Source of the DNA: CALKAL01 sp051846895
Lineage (GTDB): Bacteria; Bacillota; Bacilli; Bacillales; Alkalibacillaceae
Assembly (NCBI GenBank): GCA_051846895.1
Contig: JBPYCQ010000005.1
Location: 1 to 64,000 of the forward strand
DNA: 64,000 nucleotides
Direction: 5' to 3'
In this document: piece by piece, positions 9,668 to 18,076 of the stretch
Numbering within the stretch: position 1 is the stretch's first letter
Layout: each line of letters begins with the position of its first letter
Notes under the pieces: generated by a model
The model's database searches: none
Seen by the model: only the letters and a program-made list of their open reading frames with translations
What the model was told of the DNA's origin: nothing
Program-made: the position numbers and the translations under genes

Positions 9668-10291
9668 TTAGTTATACTCATTCATAATATTCACGATTTC
9701 TTTTAAAACATTTACAGAATTAACAGGATCATCGCTATATTCTAGAGCATGATTTGTTCCTTTTATTAAATGAGTTGTTAAAAGAGTGTTTTCGGTAAAT
9801 GTATGATACCTCTCTTCGTTATAACACGGATCCTCATCACCGATAATAACTAATCCTTTATATTTGCTAGTCAACATTTTTTGATAGACTGACTCCATAT
9901 GAATCAGTGGTGTAAGCCAAATGTTATGCGAAATATTTATGTTAGCTGTTTCTATAATGTGAGCTAGAGCTAAGGTTCCGAGTGATTTTGTGATAAAAAC
10001 AAATTCCTCATACTCGTTCTTCACAGAATTAATGACAGTAATAACCTCTTCCGCAAAGTCTTCATCAGACATGTTTGTGAAGATGTCTTTTGGGTAGTTA
10101 TATTTTACATGAAAAACGTCAAAACCTTTATGTAAATAAACTCCTGTTGAATAATGTAGCAAAGGTGCATTAGCAGTGTATCCTGCGCCTGGTAAAACAA
10201 CAGCTAGCTTTTTACTATGCTGATTTTTCTTAATTAAAGTTGTCGGAATCTCGCCGTGCTTCGTCTTCACTACATCATTTAATAATTCCAT
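9668..10291 (-). CDS. Alpha/beta hydrolase
   Basis: A 207-residue alpha/beta hydrolase. The oxyanion region is VVLPGAGYTANAPLL (about 32-46), the nucleophile elbow is the Ser of TKSLGT (about 99-104, so Ser replaces the common GxSxG with KSLGT), the acid is likely Asp in GDEDPCY and the catalytic His lies in KGTNHALEY. The set fits a small esterase or dienelactone-hydrolase-like enzyme; substrate unknown. The ATG at 10291 is chosen over a GTG three codons earlier because AAGGGAG overlaps that GTG but is well spaced for the ATG. First gene of a probable two-gene operon with the HAD phosphatase. Confidence 0.83.
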   Translation of the reverse strand: MELLNDVVKTKHGEIPTTLIKKNQHSKKLAVVLPGAGYTANAPLLHYSTGVYLHKGFDVFHVKYNYPKDIFTNMSDEDFAEEVITVINSVKNEYEEFVFITKSLGTLALAHIIETANINISHNIWLTPLIHMESVYQKMLTSKYKGLVIIGDEDPCYNEERYHTFTENTLLTTHLIKGTNHALEYSDDPVNSVNVLKEIVNIMNEYN

Positions 10292-10527
10292 GATATTCAC
10301 TCCCTTTTTAGAAAATTATACCGCTTTTTGCAGGGAAAAAGAATGATATCTCGTATCATATATATTAAGAGTAATCATATTGAGTCACATCATTATAGTG
10401 AAAAGGACGAAAAAAACAGCACTTTCTGGCTAGGGTTGTAGCAGATATGTTGTATAATGTGTAGTCTTGAAAACCTTCATCTTCATGATATAGTCGACCT
10501 AAACGTTTATAAAGGTGGTCTTTTATT

Positions 10528-11178
10528 TTGTCATATAAATTAAAAATCGAAACACCAAAAATTCAACACGATTTAAAAGAGGTTAATTTTGAGGATATTA
10601 ACTATGAAGAAGAAGCCGAATTAACAGATAGTGTCGTAAGCAACGCATTTATTAGTCATGAAGAGATAGACAAAATGTTGTTAACAAGAGTTTTGTTTAA
10701 AAATAGCCGACTCCTTCAGTCCTCTTTTATAAAAGCGGATATGGTGGATGTCGCATTTGAAAACTGTGATTTATCAAATACAAGTTTTGCTGAGGGCTCA
10801 CTTCAGCGTGTCACGTTTAAGAATTGCAAATTGTTAGGACTCGATTTAACGAATGCGAGTTTGAAAAATGTCCGTTTTGAAGATTGTATTTTGGACTTTA
10901 GTGACTTTATTGAAACAAAATTAACCAACGTTTTATTTGAGCAGTCCTCTTTGCAAAGCGCTAACTATTACGACTGTAAATTCAATAAAGTTCATTTTGA
11001 ACAATGTAATATTAATGAAATTCACTTTACTCAAACAGAACTAAATGGAATAGATCTTAGTACGTGTACATTTGAACGTCTGAACATCGATGAAATGAAT
11101 CATTTGAGGGGATGTGTTGTTTCCCCTGAACAAGCTATTTCCTTTGCCGCTCTTTTAGGATTGAAAATTAAAGAATGA
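10528..11178 (+). CDS. Pentapeptide-repeat-like protein
   Basis: A 216-residue protein dominated by repeats of the A(D/N)LxX type: SFIKADMVDVAFENCDLSN, SLQRVTFKNCKLLGLDLTN, SLKNVRFEDCILDFSDF, and so on from about residue 60 to 180. These coil into a right-handed quadrilateral beta-helix. Some family members mimic DNA and protect gyrase from quinolones, but most have no known role and nothing here shows a target. The TTG start has AAAGGTGGTC eight bases upstream. The upstream 230-bp gap contains a TATAAT at 10453-10458 without a convincing -35 box. Confidence 0.85.
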   Translation: MSYKLKIETPKIQHDLKEVNFEDINYEEEAELTDSVVSNAFISHEEIDKMLLTRVLFKNSRLLQSSFIKADMVDVAFENCDLSNTSFAEGSLQRVTFKNCKLLGLDLTNASLKNVRFEDCILDFSDFIETKLTNVLFEQSSLQSANYYDCKFNKVHFEQCNINEIHFTQTELNGIDLSTCTFERLNIDEMNHLRGCVVSPEQAISFAALLGLKIKE

Positions 11179-11242
11179 ATCAATTAATTTTTATAATAGA
11201 TTAAACAAAGTAACAGTCAAAAATATTAAAGAGGTGGTTGCT

Positions 11243-12193
11243 ATGTTAGATCCAGTTGATTTAGGGAATGATATTTCGCTTATCGATTTATTTGATTTAA
11301 AGATGAAAAAACGCACAGGGACTTACGTGTTGCACGATGACGAACTAACAATCATTGAGACGAGTGCTAGTCCATCAGTACCTTATTTATTAGAAGGTTT
11401 GAAGAGGTTAAATCTTGATCCAAAAGAAGTAAAGCATATTATCGTCACACATATTCATTTAGATCATGCAGGAGGCGTTGGGCTCTTTTTAGAAAGTTGT
11501 CCACAAGCAACGGTCTATGTTCATCCAAGAGGTCAAAGACATTTAGCTGACCCATCCAAATTAATTCAAAGTGCTAGATTAGTTTATGGTGAAAAGTTTG
11601 ATCAATTATTTGATCCTATTTTACCCGTGCCTGAAGACCGACTTGTAGCTATGGATGACGGGGAAAGCTTGAAATTAGGGAAGCGCACGTTAACTTTTTA
11701 TGATACTCCAGGGCATGCGAAGCACCACTTTTCAATTTACGACTCATTAAGTCATGGGATTTTTACAGGTGATACGATTGGTGTTCTTTATCCAATCGAT
11801 GATTTCGATTTTGTCTTACCTTCAACATCTCCGAACCAATTCGATCCTAATGCAATGTTACAGTCACTTGAGCGAATCAAACGAATGAATGTCGAAAAAG
11901 TATTTTTCGGTCATTTTGGCGAATCGCAGCATCCTGAAAAAGTATATGAACAAATTCAACATTGGACTCCGAAGTTTGTTCAATCAGGAGAAAAGGTGGT
12001 AAATGAATTTGAAAAAGCTTCGGTTGAAATGAAAGTTGAAATATTATCGCATATTTTAAATGAAATGGTTGGAGCGTATTTAGAAGAACATAATATTCCA
12101 AGAACGCATGACATTTATAATTATTTAACCGTTGACTTACAAGTTTGTGCGATGGGGATTATAGATTATGCTTCAAAACAAATTGAAAAATAA
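11243..12193 (+). CDS. MBL-fold metallo-hydrolase
   Basis: A 316-residue metallo-beta-lactamase-fold hydrolase. The di-metal site is visible: HIHLDHAGG (HxHxDH at about 72-77), His in YDTPGHAKHHF, Asp in GIFTGDTIG and His in VFFGHFGESQHP. The C-terminal 80 residues are helical. Substrates of this cytoplasmic subgroup are mostly unknown. The ATG at 11243 follows GAGGTGG with normal spacing; an in-frame GTG at 11234 lies inside that site and is rejected. It may be co-transcribed with the pentapeptide gene (about 65 nt gap). Confidence 0.87.
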   Translation: MLDPVDLGNDISLIDLFDLKMKKRTGTYVLHDDELTIIETSASPSVPYLLEGLKRLNLDPKEVKHIIVTHIHLDHAGGVGLFLESCPQATVYVHPRGQRHLADPSKLIQSARLVYGEKFDQLFDPILPVPEDRLVAMDDGESLKLGKRTLTFYDTPGHAKHHFSIYDSLSHGIFTGDTIGVLYPIDDFDFVLPSTSPNQFDPNAMLQSLERIKRMNVEKVFFGHFGESQHPEKVYEQIQHWTPKFVQSGEKVVNEFEKASVEMKVEILSHILNEMVGAYLEEHNIPRTHDIYNYLTVDLQVCAMGIIDYASKQIEK

Positions 12194-12211
12194 AAGATTA
12201 AAATACGTGAG

Positions 12212-12241
12212 CGCTTAGTCATTTGAACTAGGCGTTTTTTT
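12212..12241 (+). terminator. Terminator after the MBL hydrolase gene
   Basis: CGCTTAGT and ACTAGGCG pair (one G-T) around a 7-nt loop and are followed by seven T. Confidence 0.85.
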
Positions 12242-12251
12242 GATTACTATT

Positions 12252-12280
12252 TGAAACAAATATGACGGGTGTGTCGTCAA
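12252..12280 (+). promoter_or_regulatory. ECF-type promoter, probably autoregulated
   Basis: TGAAAC (12252-12257), a 17-nt spacer and CGTCAA (12275-12280) match the TGAAAC/CGTC pattern of Bacillus ECF sigma promoters. It lies 33 bp before the sigma start codon, so the sigma factor may drive its own operon. TGACG...CGTCA also forms an inverted repeat inside it. Promoter role is inferred from sequence. Confidence 0.65.
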
Positions 12281-12312
12281 AAGTTAAAGGAAATTTTTTA
12301 AGGGGTAAGAAG

Positions 12313-12888
12313 ATGGATTCAGTTGAAAGAAGACGAGAAAGTGAATATAAGTGGCTACTTAAGGAAGACCGAGAATTCGTTATTAGGACTTTAATGGAAA
12401 CGTATCATTTAGAACTCAAGCATTTAGCGTATTCTTATATGAAAGATTGGGGTCAAGCTGAAGATATCGTACAAGATGTATTTGTCATTTGTTTTAAAAA
12501 GCTAAGAACATTTAAAGGTGAATCGACAATTAAAACTTGGTTGTACCGTATTACCATTAATAAATGTAAAGACGAATTAAAACGTTTTTCCAATAAAAAA
12601 GTTACAGTCGGTTTACCAAATACTAAAAAGTATGACGAACAAAATAAGGTTGAAACCCACTTAATTCAACGTGATGAGCAACAACAACTAGCAGAAGCTA
12701 TTATGTCTTTACCCGTTAAATATCGAGAAGTAATTATTTTATATTACTACAATGAACTTAAAACGAAAGATATTGCTTCAACACTAAAAGTAAATGAACG
12801 AACGGTTAGAACTAGAATGAGACGGGCGAGGCATATGTTAAAAGAACTTGTTGAGGAGGTGGCCGAACATGGACGAACTGAAGATTAA
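12313..12888 (+). CDS. ECF sigma factor (RNA polymerase sigma-70 family)
   Basis: A 191-residue extracytoplasmic-function sigma factor. Region 2 spans about residues 28-95, with YSYMKDWGQAEDIVQDVFV (core binding, -10 recognition) and TWLYRITINKCKDELKR. Region 4 (about 125-185) has LPVKYREVIILYYYNELKTKDIASTL and a helix-turn-helix VNERTVRTRMRRAR for the -35 box. The ATG at 12313 follows AGGGGTAAGAAG; an upstream ATG at 12262 has no ribosome site and would precede the expected transcription start. Its 3' end overlaps the next gene by 20 nt, so the two are translationally coupled. The partner is probably its anti-sigma factor. Confidence 0.92.
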   Translation: MDSVERRRESEYKWLLKEDREFVIRTLMETYHLELKHLAYSYMKDWGQAEDIVQDVFVICFKKLRTFKGESTIKTWLYRITINKCKDELKRFSNKKVTVGLPNTKKYDEQNKVETHLIQRDEQQQLAEAIMSLPVKYREVIILYYYNELKTKDIASTLKVNERTVRTRMRRARHMLKELVEEVAEHGRTED

Positions 12889-14179
12889 AGAAGCGTTAAA
12901 ACAACACGTTTTTACTAATAAGGGAATAAGTCATTCAAGTAAAGAGCAAGTTCTTGAGCGCATCCGAAGAAAAAGGTTGATTAACCGATCAATCGGACCA
13001 ATGGTATTGACTATAATGGCACTTGTTATATTTGTTATTTCTGTAACTAGTTTATGGATTGAGGATGATAAATTGTATCAATTATTACCTGAATCAACGC
13101 TTGGTAGTTTCTTTGATCGAGAAGAGATTAATCTACTAGTGGCAACTGAAGAGGTAGAAATATTTAGAGCAAGCTCAATCGATTTTTTCAATGAACAGAT
13201 AGGGTGGGTTAGTATATCTGGGCATCTAATGAAAACAGAAAATGGTGGAAGTGACTGGGAAATAAAATATAAAACAGATGAGATATATCAAATAGAAGTA
13301 GTTAATGAAGAGGTCGTATATGCGATTACTTATGTGAGAGAACAGGGTACGAAAAATTTGATAAAGACTGCTGATGGTGGAGAAAACTGGACCGTTGTAT
13401 CGAATTTGAATTTTAAAGATGTTTATTATGAAAGAGATGAAGGTTTCATGCATTTTATATCAGAGCAGGAAGGGTTTATAGCAAATTACTATACAAGTGA
13501 CGGAGGGAATACGTGGAACACTTTATCTATACCTGAACATACCGTCAACTATCCTTACTTTTTAAATAAACAAGTCGGCTGGGCTATTCAGTATGATGGT
13601 AATGAGATAATCGTTGCCAAAACAGAAAATGGTGGTGAAACTTGGGAGATAAAAACAACCTTTCACTCACAGTCTCCTGTATTTAACACCATTATCCGTT
13701 CGACTAGCCAAGACTCTGTTTGGGTGTTATTAGAAGGAGACAGTGCCATGCAAAAAACAGCCTACACCTTAATTCATACAAAGAATGATGGGGATAACTG
13801 GGTTTCGATAGTGAATCATTTGTTTGACCCTCTAAATATTTCTCCTGACTCGGAAAGTGAAATTGTTGAGAAAGGTTATTCAAATGATGCATTAAGGCAA
13901 GGTGAGCTTCATGTATTAAGTGATACGACAGCCATTCTAGGTGGCTACTGCCCTGCATGTGAGGATACAAATGGGGTAGGGTGGACTAATGATAGTGGTA
14001 ATACTTGGCAGGTGAGTGATCAGAAATTTGCGGGATACAGTCCACTCAAATATTCATTTCTAAATGAACAAGTCGGTTGGCTAATAACGTCAGGGGGAGA
14101 AAATCAGCCAATATTGTATCAAACGATAGATGGTGGCCGAAGTTGGAATGAAACCTATGAATTTAGTCAGATCAAATAA
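12869..14179 (+). CDS. Membrane-anchored BNR-repeat protein, putative anti-sigma/sensor
   Basis: A 436-residue protein coupled to the sigma gene. A short charged cytoplasmic tail (about 1-42) precedes one membrane helix (about 43-63, PMVLTIMALVIFVISVTSLW). The rest is outside and carries seven Asp-box (BNR) motifs of the DGGxxW type at about residues 120, 167, 210, 251, 304, 374 and 419 (for example ENGGSDW, ADGGENW, SDGGNTW, IDGGRSW), predicting a beta-propeller. The tail could hold a minimal anti-sigma domain that captures the sigma factor; I see no zinc HxxxCxxC motif. The ATG at 12869 follows GAGGAGGTGG. Topology and repeats are clear; the regulatory role is inferred from the operon. Confidence 0.8.
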   Translation: MDELKIKEALKQHVFTNKGISHSSKEQVLERIRRKRLINRSIGPMVLTIMALVIFVISVTSLWIEDDKLYQLLPESTLGSFFDREEINLLVATEEVEIFRASSIDFFNEQIGWVSISGHLMKTENGGSDWEIKYKTDEIYQIEVVNEEVVYAITYVREQGTKNLIKTADGGENWTVVSNLNFKDVYYERDEGFMHFISEQEGFIANYYTSDGGNTWNTLSIPEHTVNYPYFLNKQVGWAIQYDGNEIIVAKTENGGETWEIKTTFHSQSPVFNTIIRSTSQDSVWVLLEGDSAMQKTAYTLIHTKNDGDNWVSIVNHLFDPLNISPDSESEIVEKGYSNDALRQGELHVLSDTTAILGGYCPACEDTNGVGWTNDSGNTWQVSDQKFAGYSPLKYSFLNEQVGWLITSGGENQPILYQTIDGGRSWNETYEFSQIK

Positions 14180-14189
14180 TGGTAATAAG

Positions 14190-14230
14190 ACTCCGTGTTT
14201 GCTGGATTATTCCGCAAGTGCGGAGTTTTT
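14190..14230 (+). terminator. Terminator of the sigma/BNR operon
   Basis: ACTCCG (14190-14195) and CGGAGT (14221-14226) close a longer imperfect stem, followed by a T-rich tail. Confidence 0.8.
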
Positions 14231-14249
14231 ATTTTTCTAGATTTTTCAA

Positions 14250-14278
14250 TTGACGAAATGTGAAAAAGTGCGTATGAT
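14250..14278 (+). promoter_or_regulatory. SigA-type promoter of the YeeE/YedE transporter gene
   Basis: TTGACG (14250-14255), a 17-nt spacer and TATGAT (14273-14278) closely match the vegetative consensus. The start codon is 51 nt downstream. Confidence 0.8.
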
Positions 14279-14290
14279 ATTACATGTAAT
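14279..14290. promoter_or_regulatory. Palindromic operator at the transcription start
   Basis: ATTACATGTAAT is a perfect 12-bp palindrome directly after the -10 box, where a bound repressor would block initiation. The regulator is unknown; none is adjacent. Confidence 0.5.
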
Positions 14291-14328
14291 TAATTCCGAG
14301 TAAATTCATAGGAAAAGGAGAGTTTAAG

Positions 14329-15579
14329 TTGACAACGATGGTTCAGACAACAACAATGACGAAAACATCTGCACAAAAACGTGCAGGATTAAATAAACCA
14401 CAAACTAAATTAATTATTGGTGGCTTACTTGTTTCAGCTATCTTAATGGTATATCTCATGATGACGCAACAGGCGATGCAACCAGTCTTACTTGTTCTTG
14501 GCATTTTGTTAGGTTACACATTATTTCATGCTCGATTTGGCTTTACTTCTGCCTTTCGAAGATTTACGTCAGTCGGTAACGGGCAAGCGTTAAGATCACA
14601 TATGTTAATGCTCGCAGTTGCGGTTACTCTATTTGCGCCGATTCTAGCGTATGGTGTTTCATTTTTCGGAACAGGTGCTTCAGGCTATGTTGCGCCAGTT
14701 GGAATTAGTTTAATCGTTGGATCATTTATGTTTGGTATTGGTATGCAACTTGGGAATGGCTGTGCATCTGGTACACTTTATGCTGTCGGTGGAGGACGTT
14801 CTGTCATGTTTGTGACGTTACTATTCTTTATTGTCGGTTCAACAATTGGGGCTTACCACTTACCGTTTTGGACGGAAGAAATGCCAAGCTTTGAACCAAT
14901 ATCTTTAGCGACTTCTACTGGATTTGGCTATTTTGGTGCATGGGCAGTATCCATCGCTCTTTTTGGACTAATCGCATGGATCACATTAGTAGTTGAGAAG
15001 AAAAAACAACCACCACGCATGAAGGAACTTCCGACTGAGCGTGGATGGAGAAGAATTTTCCGTGGCTCTTGGCCGTTATTTGCAGCTGCGATTGTTCTAG
15101 CAGTATTAAATGCTCTTACTTTAATGACGAGAGGGACACCGTGGGGGGTTACTTCAGCGTTTGCACTTTGGGGCTCGAAGGCGGCTAACTTTATTGGATT
15201 TGATGTTGCGAGCTGGGGTTACTGGCAAGGAGCTAAGGCACAAGCATTGGAAGCATCTATTTTTACCGATTCAACAACAGTATTGAATATAGGTGTCATA
15301 TTAGGTGCCTTTCTCGCTTCAGCTGCAGGCGGTTTATTTAAACTATCAAAAATGACAAAAGGGAACGTGATGGCAGCAATTATTGGTGGCTTACTCATGG
15401 GGTATGGCGCACGACTTGCTTTCGGATGTAATATTGGTGCATACTTCGGCGGCATTGCATCATTTAGTTTACACGGATACATTTGGGGAATTCTCGCCAT
15501 GGCAGGTACGTTTATCGCTCTATATCTTCGCCCGTTATTCGGCTTATCTGTCCCAAAAATAAAAGATACGTTCTGTTAA
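14329..15579 (+). CDS. YeeE/YedE (TsuA-like) thiosulfate/sulfur-compound transporter
   Basis: A 416-residue integral membrane protein of the YeeE/YedE family; characterised TsuA members import thiosulfate. The two inverted halves each carry the conserved Cys loop: GIGMQLGNGCASGTLYAVGG (about residues 137-156) and GYGARLAFGCNIGAYFGG (about 362-379). The paired Cys in these loops are thought to relay thiosulfate through the pore. About a dozen hydrophobic segments are visible, with a basic loop EKKKQPPRMKELPTERGWRR in the middle. The TTG start follows AAAAGGAG by eight bases. Monocistronic, with its own promoter, palindrome and terminator. No rhodanese or TusA gene is next to it. Confidence 0.9.
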   Translation: MTTMVQTTTMTKTSAQKRAGLNKPQTKLIIGGLLVSAILMVYLMMTQQAMQPVLLVLGILLGYTLFHARFGFTSAFRRFTSVGNGQALRSHMLMLAVAVTLFAPILAYGVSFFGTGASGYVAPVGISLIVGSFMFGIGMQLGNGCASGTLYAVGGGRSVMFVTLLFFIVGSTIGAYHLPFWTEEMPSFEPISLATSTGFGYFGAWAVSIALFGLIAWITLVVEKKKQPPRMKELPTERGWRRIFRGSWPLFAAAIVLAVLNALTLMTRGTPWGVTSAFALWGSKAANFIGFDVASWGYWQGAKAQALEASIFTDSTTVLNIGVILGAFLASAAGGLFKLSKMTKGNVMAAIIGGLLMGYGARLAFGCNIGAYFGGIASFSLHGYIWGILAMAGTFIALYLRPLFGLSVPKIKDTFC

Positions 15580-15585
15580 TAAGCA

Positions 15586-15619
15586 AAGCTAGGATATGAT
15601 TTTGAATCCTAGCTTTTTT
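15586..15619 (+). terminator. Terminator after the YeeE/YedE gene
   Basis: AAGCTAGGAT and ATCCTAGCTT form a perfect 10-bp stem followed by TTTTT. Confidence 0.9.
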
Positions 15620-15774
15620 ATGTATTTTACCCTAAATAAAAGGGTTAATCAGTCGAATGAAGAATATATTAATGTCTAGTATGCCTGAAGGTAACGAATT
15701 AGAGTTAGATTAAGTCAATCAAAAGAACCTTAATAGTAACCGCTTACCCAACCTTAATGGATGGGTACTAAACT

Positions 15775-15813
15775 ATAAAGCCAGTAGAAACATGTGAATT
15801 CTACTGGCTTTAT
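15775..15813. terminator. Orphan 15-bp hairpin in a gene-free gap
   Basis: The gap 15620-15877 contains no gene I can support. It holds a perfect 15-bp inverted repeat, ATAAAGCCAGTAGAA (15775-15789) with TTCTACTGGCTTTAT (15799-15813), and 25 bp before it a smaller ACCCA/TGGGT hairpin. Together these could end a small RNA or act as a leader terminator for the following gene. Confidence 0.5.
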
Positions 15814-15877
15814 AATTTAATAAATTGAAGGAATTTTAATTAAATATCACGAAACTTCTTAACAAGGGGGAATCGAG

Positions 15878-17518
15878 ATGGATGTAAAGATTAAAAGAGA
15901 TATTAAAATCCCAATGCGAGATGGCGTGCTACTCTCTGCAGATTTATATTTGCCAGAAAAAGAAGGAACATATCCTGCCATTGTCGTGAGAACGCCATAT
16001 GGTAAAACACGCAAAAAGGAGCACGAGCAGGGCCTTTATTTTGCTAAACATGAATATGCTGTTGTAAACATAGACGTTCGGGGTCGTGGGGATTCTGATG
16101 GCCATTTCGTTCCATATAGAAATGAAGGAATGGATGGATTCGACTCCATCGAGTGGGTTGCGAGCGAGCCCTGGTGTAACGGAAAAGTCGCAACACTTGG
16201 CGGTTCATACTTAGCGCGTATCCAATGGTTAACAGCACTTCATCAACCTAAAGCTTTAAAAGCGATGGTACCACTAGTGACACCATCAGATCCTTTTGTC
16301 GAATGGCCGACTGGGCTTCCAAGTCCGATGCATTTGTGCTGGCTTTATATGACAAGAGGTCGAATGATGCAAGATGTCAGTTTAGTAGATTGGGAAAAAG
16401 TTTATTGGCATTTGCCATACATTGAAATGGACACAGAAACAGGTTGGTACTCTGAAGCATGGCGCGAAGAAATCGAGCATCCACAATATGATTCATATTG
16501 GGAAGAAATGTCGTACCAGAATCGTTTTGACGAGATTGACTTACCTGTGTTACACATATCTGGTTGGTACGATGATGAACAAATCGGAACCCCGTTAAAC
16601 TACCGAGGTATGGTCGAAGCAGGGAAAAAGGATCAACATTTACTCATGGGGCCATGGCCACATTCGGTTAATACATCAACGAAATTAGGAGATTTCGATT
16701 TTGGACCAGACTCATTAATCGATCTAAATGGATATATTCACCGTTTTCTTGATTATTATTTGAAAGATGTTCATAACGGTTTTGACCAAAAAGACCCTGT
16801 TGAAATTTTCGTCATGGGTGAAAATAAGTGGCATCTTGAAACATCTTGGCCACTGCCAAACACAGAGTGGACACCTTTTTATTTTCATAGCGAAGGAAAG
16901 GCAAACAGTCGATTCGGTGATGGTGTTTTAAACAGTTCAAAACCGAACACATCTGAACCACCGGACAAATTTTCTTATGACCCAGCAAACCCTGTTCCTT
17001 TCATTACAGAAATGGTTTCAGCACAAATCGGTGGACCTGATGATTATTCATCGATTGAGCGTCGAGATGATATACTCGTCTACACAACACAAGAGTTACA
17101 AGACGATGTTGAAGTAACAGGACCAATCAAGGCAGAGCTATTCGTCTCAACGGATGCTTTAGATACTGATTTTACAGTGAAATTATTAGACGTCCATCCA
17201 AATGGGTATGCGCAACGTTTAACAGATGGATTTGTAAGAGGGCGCTTCCGAAATGGGATGGACAAGCAGCAGTTAATGGAGCCAGGTGAAATCTACCAAT
17301 TAACAGTAGACTGCTGGAACACATCTCACGTTTTTAAACGAGGTCATAAAATAAGAGTTGAGATATCATCAAGCGCCTTTCCGAAATATGATCGGAATCT
17401 AAATACAGGCGCCCCTTTAGGTAAAACAACAGAAATGAAGATTGCCAATCAAACAGTTTATCATGATGAAAAATATTCATCACACATCATCTTACCAATA
17501 ATTAATAGAAAGAAGTAG
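15878..17518 (+). CDS. CocE/NonD family hydrolase
   Basis: A 546-residue serine hydrolase of the CocE/NonD family (Xaa-Pro dipeptidyl-peptidase and cocaine-esterase relatives). The alpha/beta core opens with IPMRDGVLLSADLY, has VRTPYGKTRK, VNIDVRGRGDSDGHF and the nucleophile segment GGSYLARIQW (about 108-117); most relatives read GGSYGG here. The Asp is in HISGWYDDEQ and the His in MGPWPHSVN. A C-terminal jelly-roll domain (about 370-546: VEVTGPIKAELFVSTDALDTDF, RGHKIRVEISSSAFP) completes the family layout. It hydrolyses an ester or amide of unknown identity in the cytoplasm (no signal peptide). The start follows AAGGGGG. The downstream thioesterase gene is coupled. Confidence 0.9.
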   Translation: MDVKIKRDIKIPMRDGVLLSADLYLPEKEGTYPAIVVRTPYGKTRKKEHEQGLYFAKHEYAVVNIDVRGRGDSDGHFVPYRNEGMDGFDSIEWVASEPWCNGKVATLGGSYLARIQWLTALHQPKALKAMVPLVTPSDPFVEWPTGLPSPMHLCWLYMTRGRMMQDVSLVDWEKVYWHLPYIEMDTETGWYSEAWREEIEHPQYDSYWEEMSYQNRFDEIDLPVLHISGWYDDEQIGTPLNYRGMVEAGKKDQHLLMGPWPHSVNTSTKLGDFDFGPDSLIDLNGYIHRFLDYYLKDVHNGFDQKDPVEIFVMGENKWHLETSWPLPNTEWTPFYFHSEGKANSRFGDGVLNSSKPNTSEPPDKFSYDPANPVPFITEMVSAQIGGPDDYSSIERRDDILVYTTQELQDDVEVTGPIKAELFVSTDALDTDFTVKLLDVHPNGYAQRLTDGFVRGRFRNGMDKQQLMEPGEIYQLTVDCWNTSHVFKRGHKIRVEISSSAFPKYDRNLNTGAPLGKTTEMKIANQTVYHDEKYSSHIILPIINRKK

Positions 17519-17527
17519 GTGGATAAA

Positions 17528-18007
17528 ATGAATGAACAATTAAAACACGCAATACAAGACGATTATGCTGATGACTTTTCCCATTGTTATGGATGCGGAA
17601 GCTTGAATGAATCCGGACACCATTTCCGTACAGGGTGGGACGGTGATCAGACCATAACTGTATATACACCAAAACCTGAACATACCGCCGTTCCAGGCTT
17701 CGTTTACGGAGGATTAATCGCATCCATGATTGACTGCCACGGAACAGGTTCAGCATCACTATATTTACACAGAAAAAATGGACACGAACCAGGCGACGGG
17801 GTTGCACCACCACGTTTTGTCACCGCATCTCTAGAAGTGAAGTTTCTTAAACCAACCCCACAAGGTGTACCATTAAAAGCGGTGGGAACAGTGGAAGAAG
17901 TTCACCCTAAAAAATATACCGTACACGTCGATCTTTACGCTGGAGAAGACGTCGTCGTGAAAGGCGAAGTCGTCGCTGTCGTCATGCCGGAAGGCTTCGG
18001 GAAATAA
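17528..18007 (+). CDS. PaaI-type hotdog thioesterase
   Basis: A 159-residue hotdog-fold protein. The CYGCGSLN...HH start, PGFVYGGLIASMIDCHGTGSA (the hotdog helix with conserved Asp) and VTASLEVKFLKPTP strand pattern are those of PaaI/UPF thioesterases that cleave acyl-CoA. The ATG at 17528 has GTAGGTGG five bases upstream; a GTG at 17519 directly after the CocE stop lies inside that site. Coupling to the CocE hydrolase suggests both act on one acyl compound (inference). Confidence 0.85.
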   Translation: MNEQLKHAIQDDYADDFSHCYGCGSLNESGHHFRTGWDGDQTITVYTPKPEHTAVPGFVYGGLIASMIDCHGTGSASLYLHRKNGHEPGDGVAPPRFVTASLEVKFLKPTPQGVPLKAVGTVEEVHPKKYTVHVDLYAGEDVVVKGEVVAVVMPEGFGK

Positions 18008-18023
18008 ACAATCACACGTTAGG

Positions 18024-18052
18024 AGCTCTAATCTTAGGATTAGGGCTTTTTT
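18024..18052 (+). terminator. Terminator of the CocE-thioesterase operon
   Basis: AGCTCTAATC and GATTAGGGCT pair (one G-T) over a 4-nt TTAG loop and are followed by TTTTTT. Confidence 0.88.
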
Positions 18053-18076
18053 GCGTTTTGGAAGTCTTTTATCCCA

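Noticed and set aside
10436..10458. Promoter TTGTAG/TATAAT before the pentapeptide gene
   Set aside because: Spacer is only 11 nt; the -10 alone is noted with the gene.
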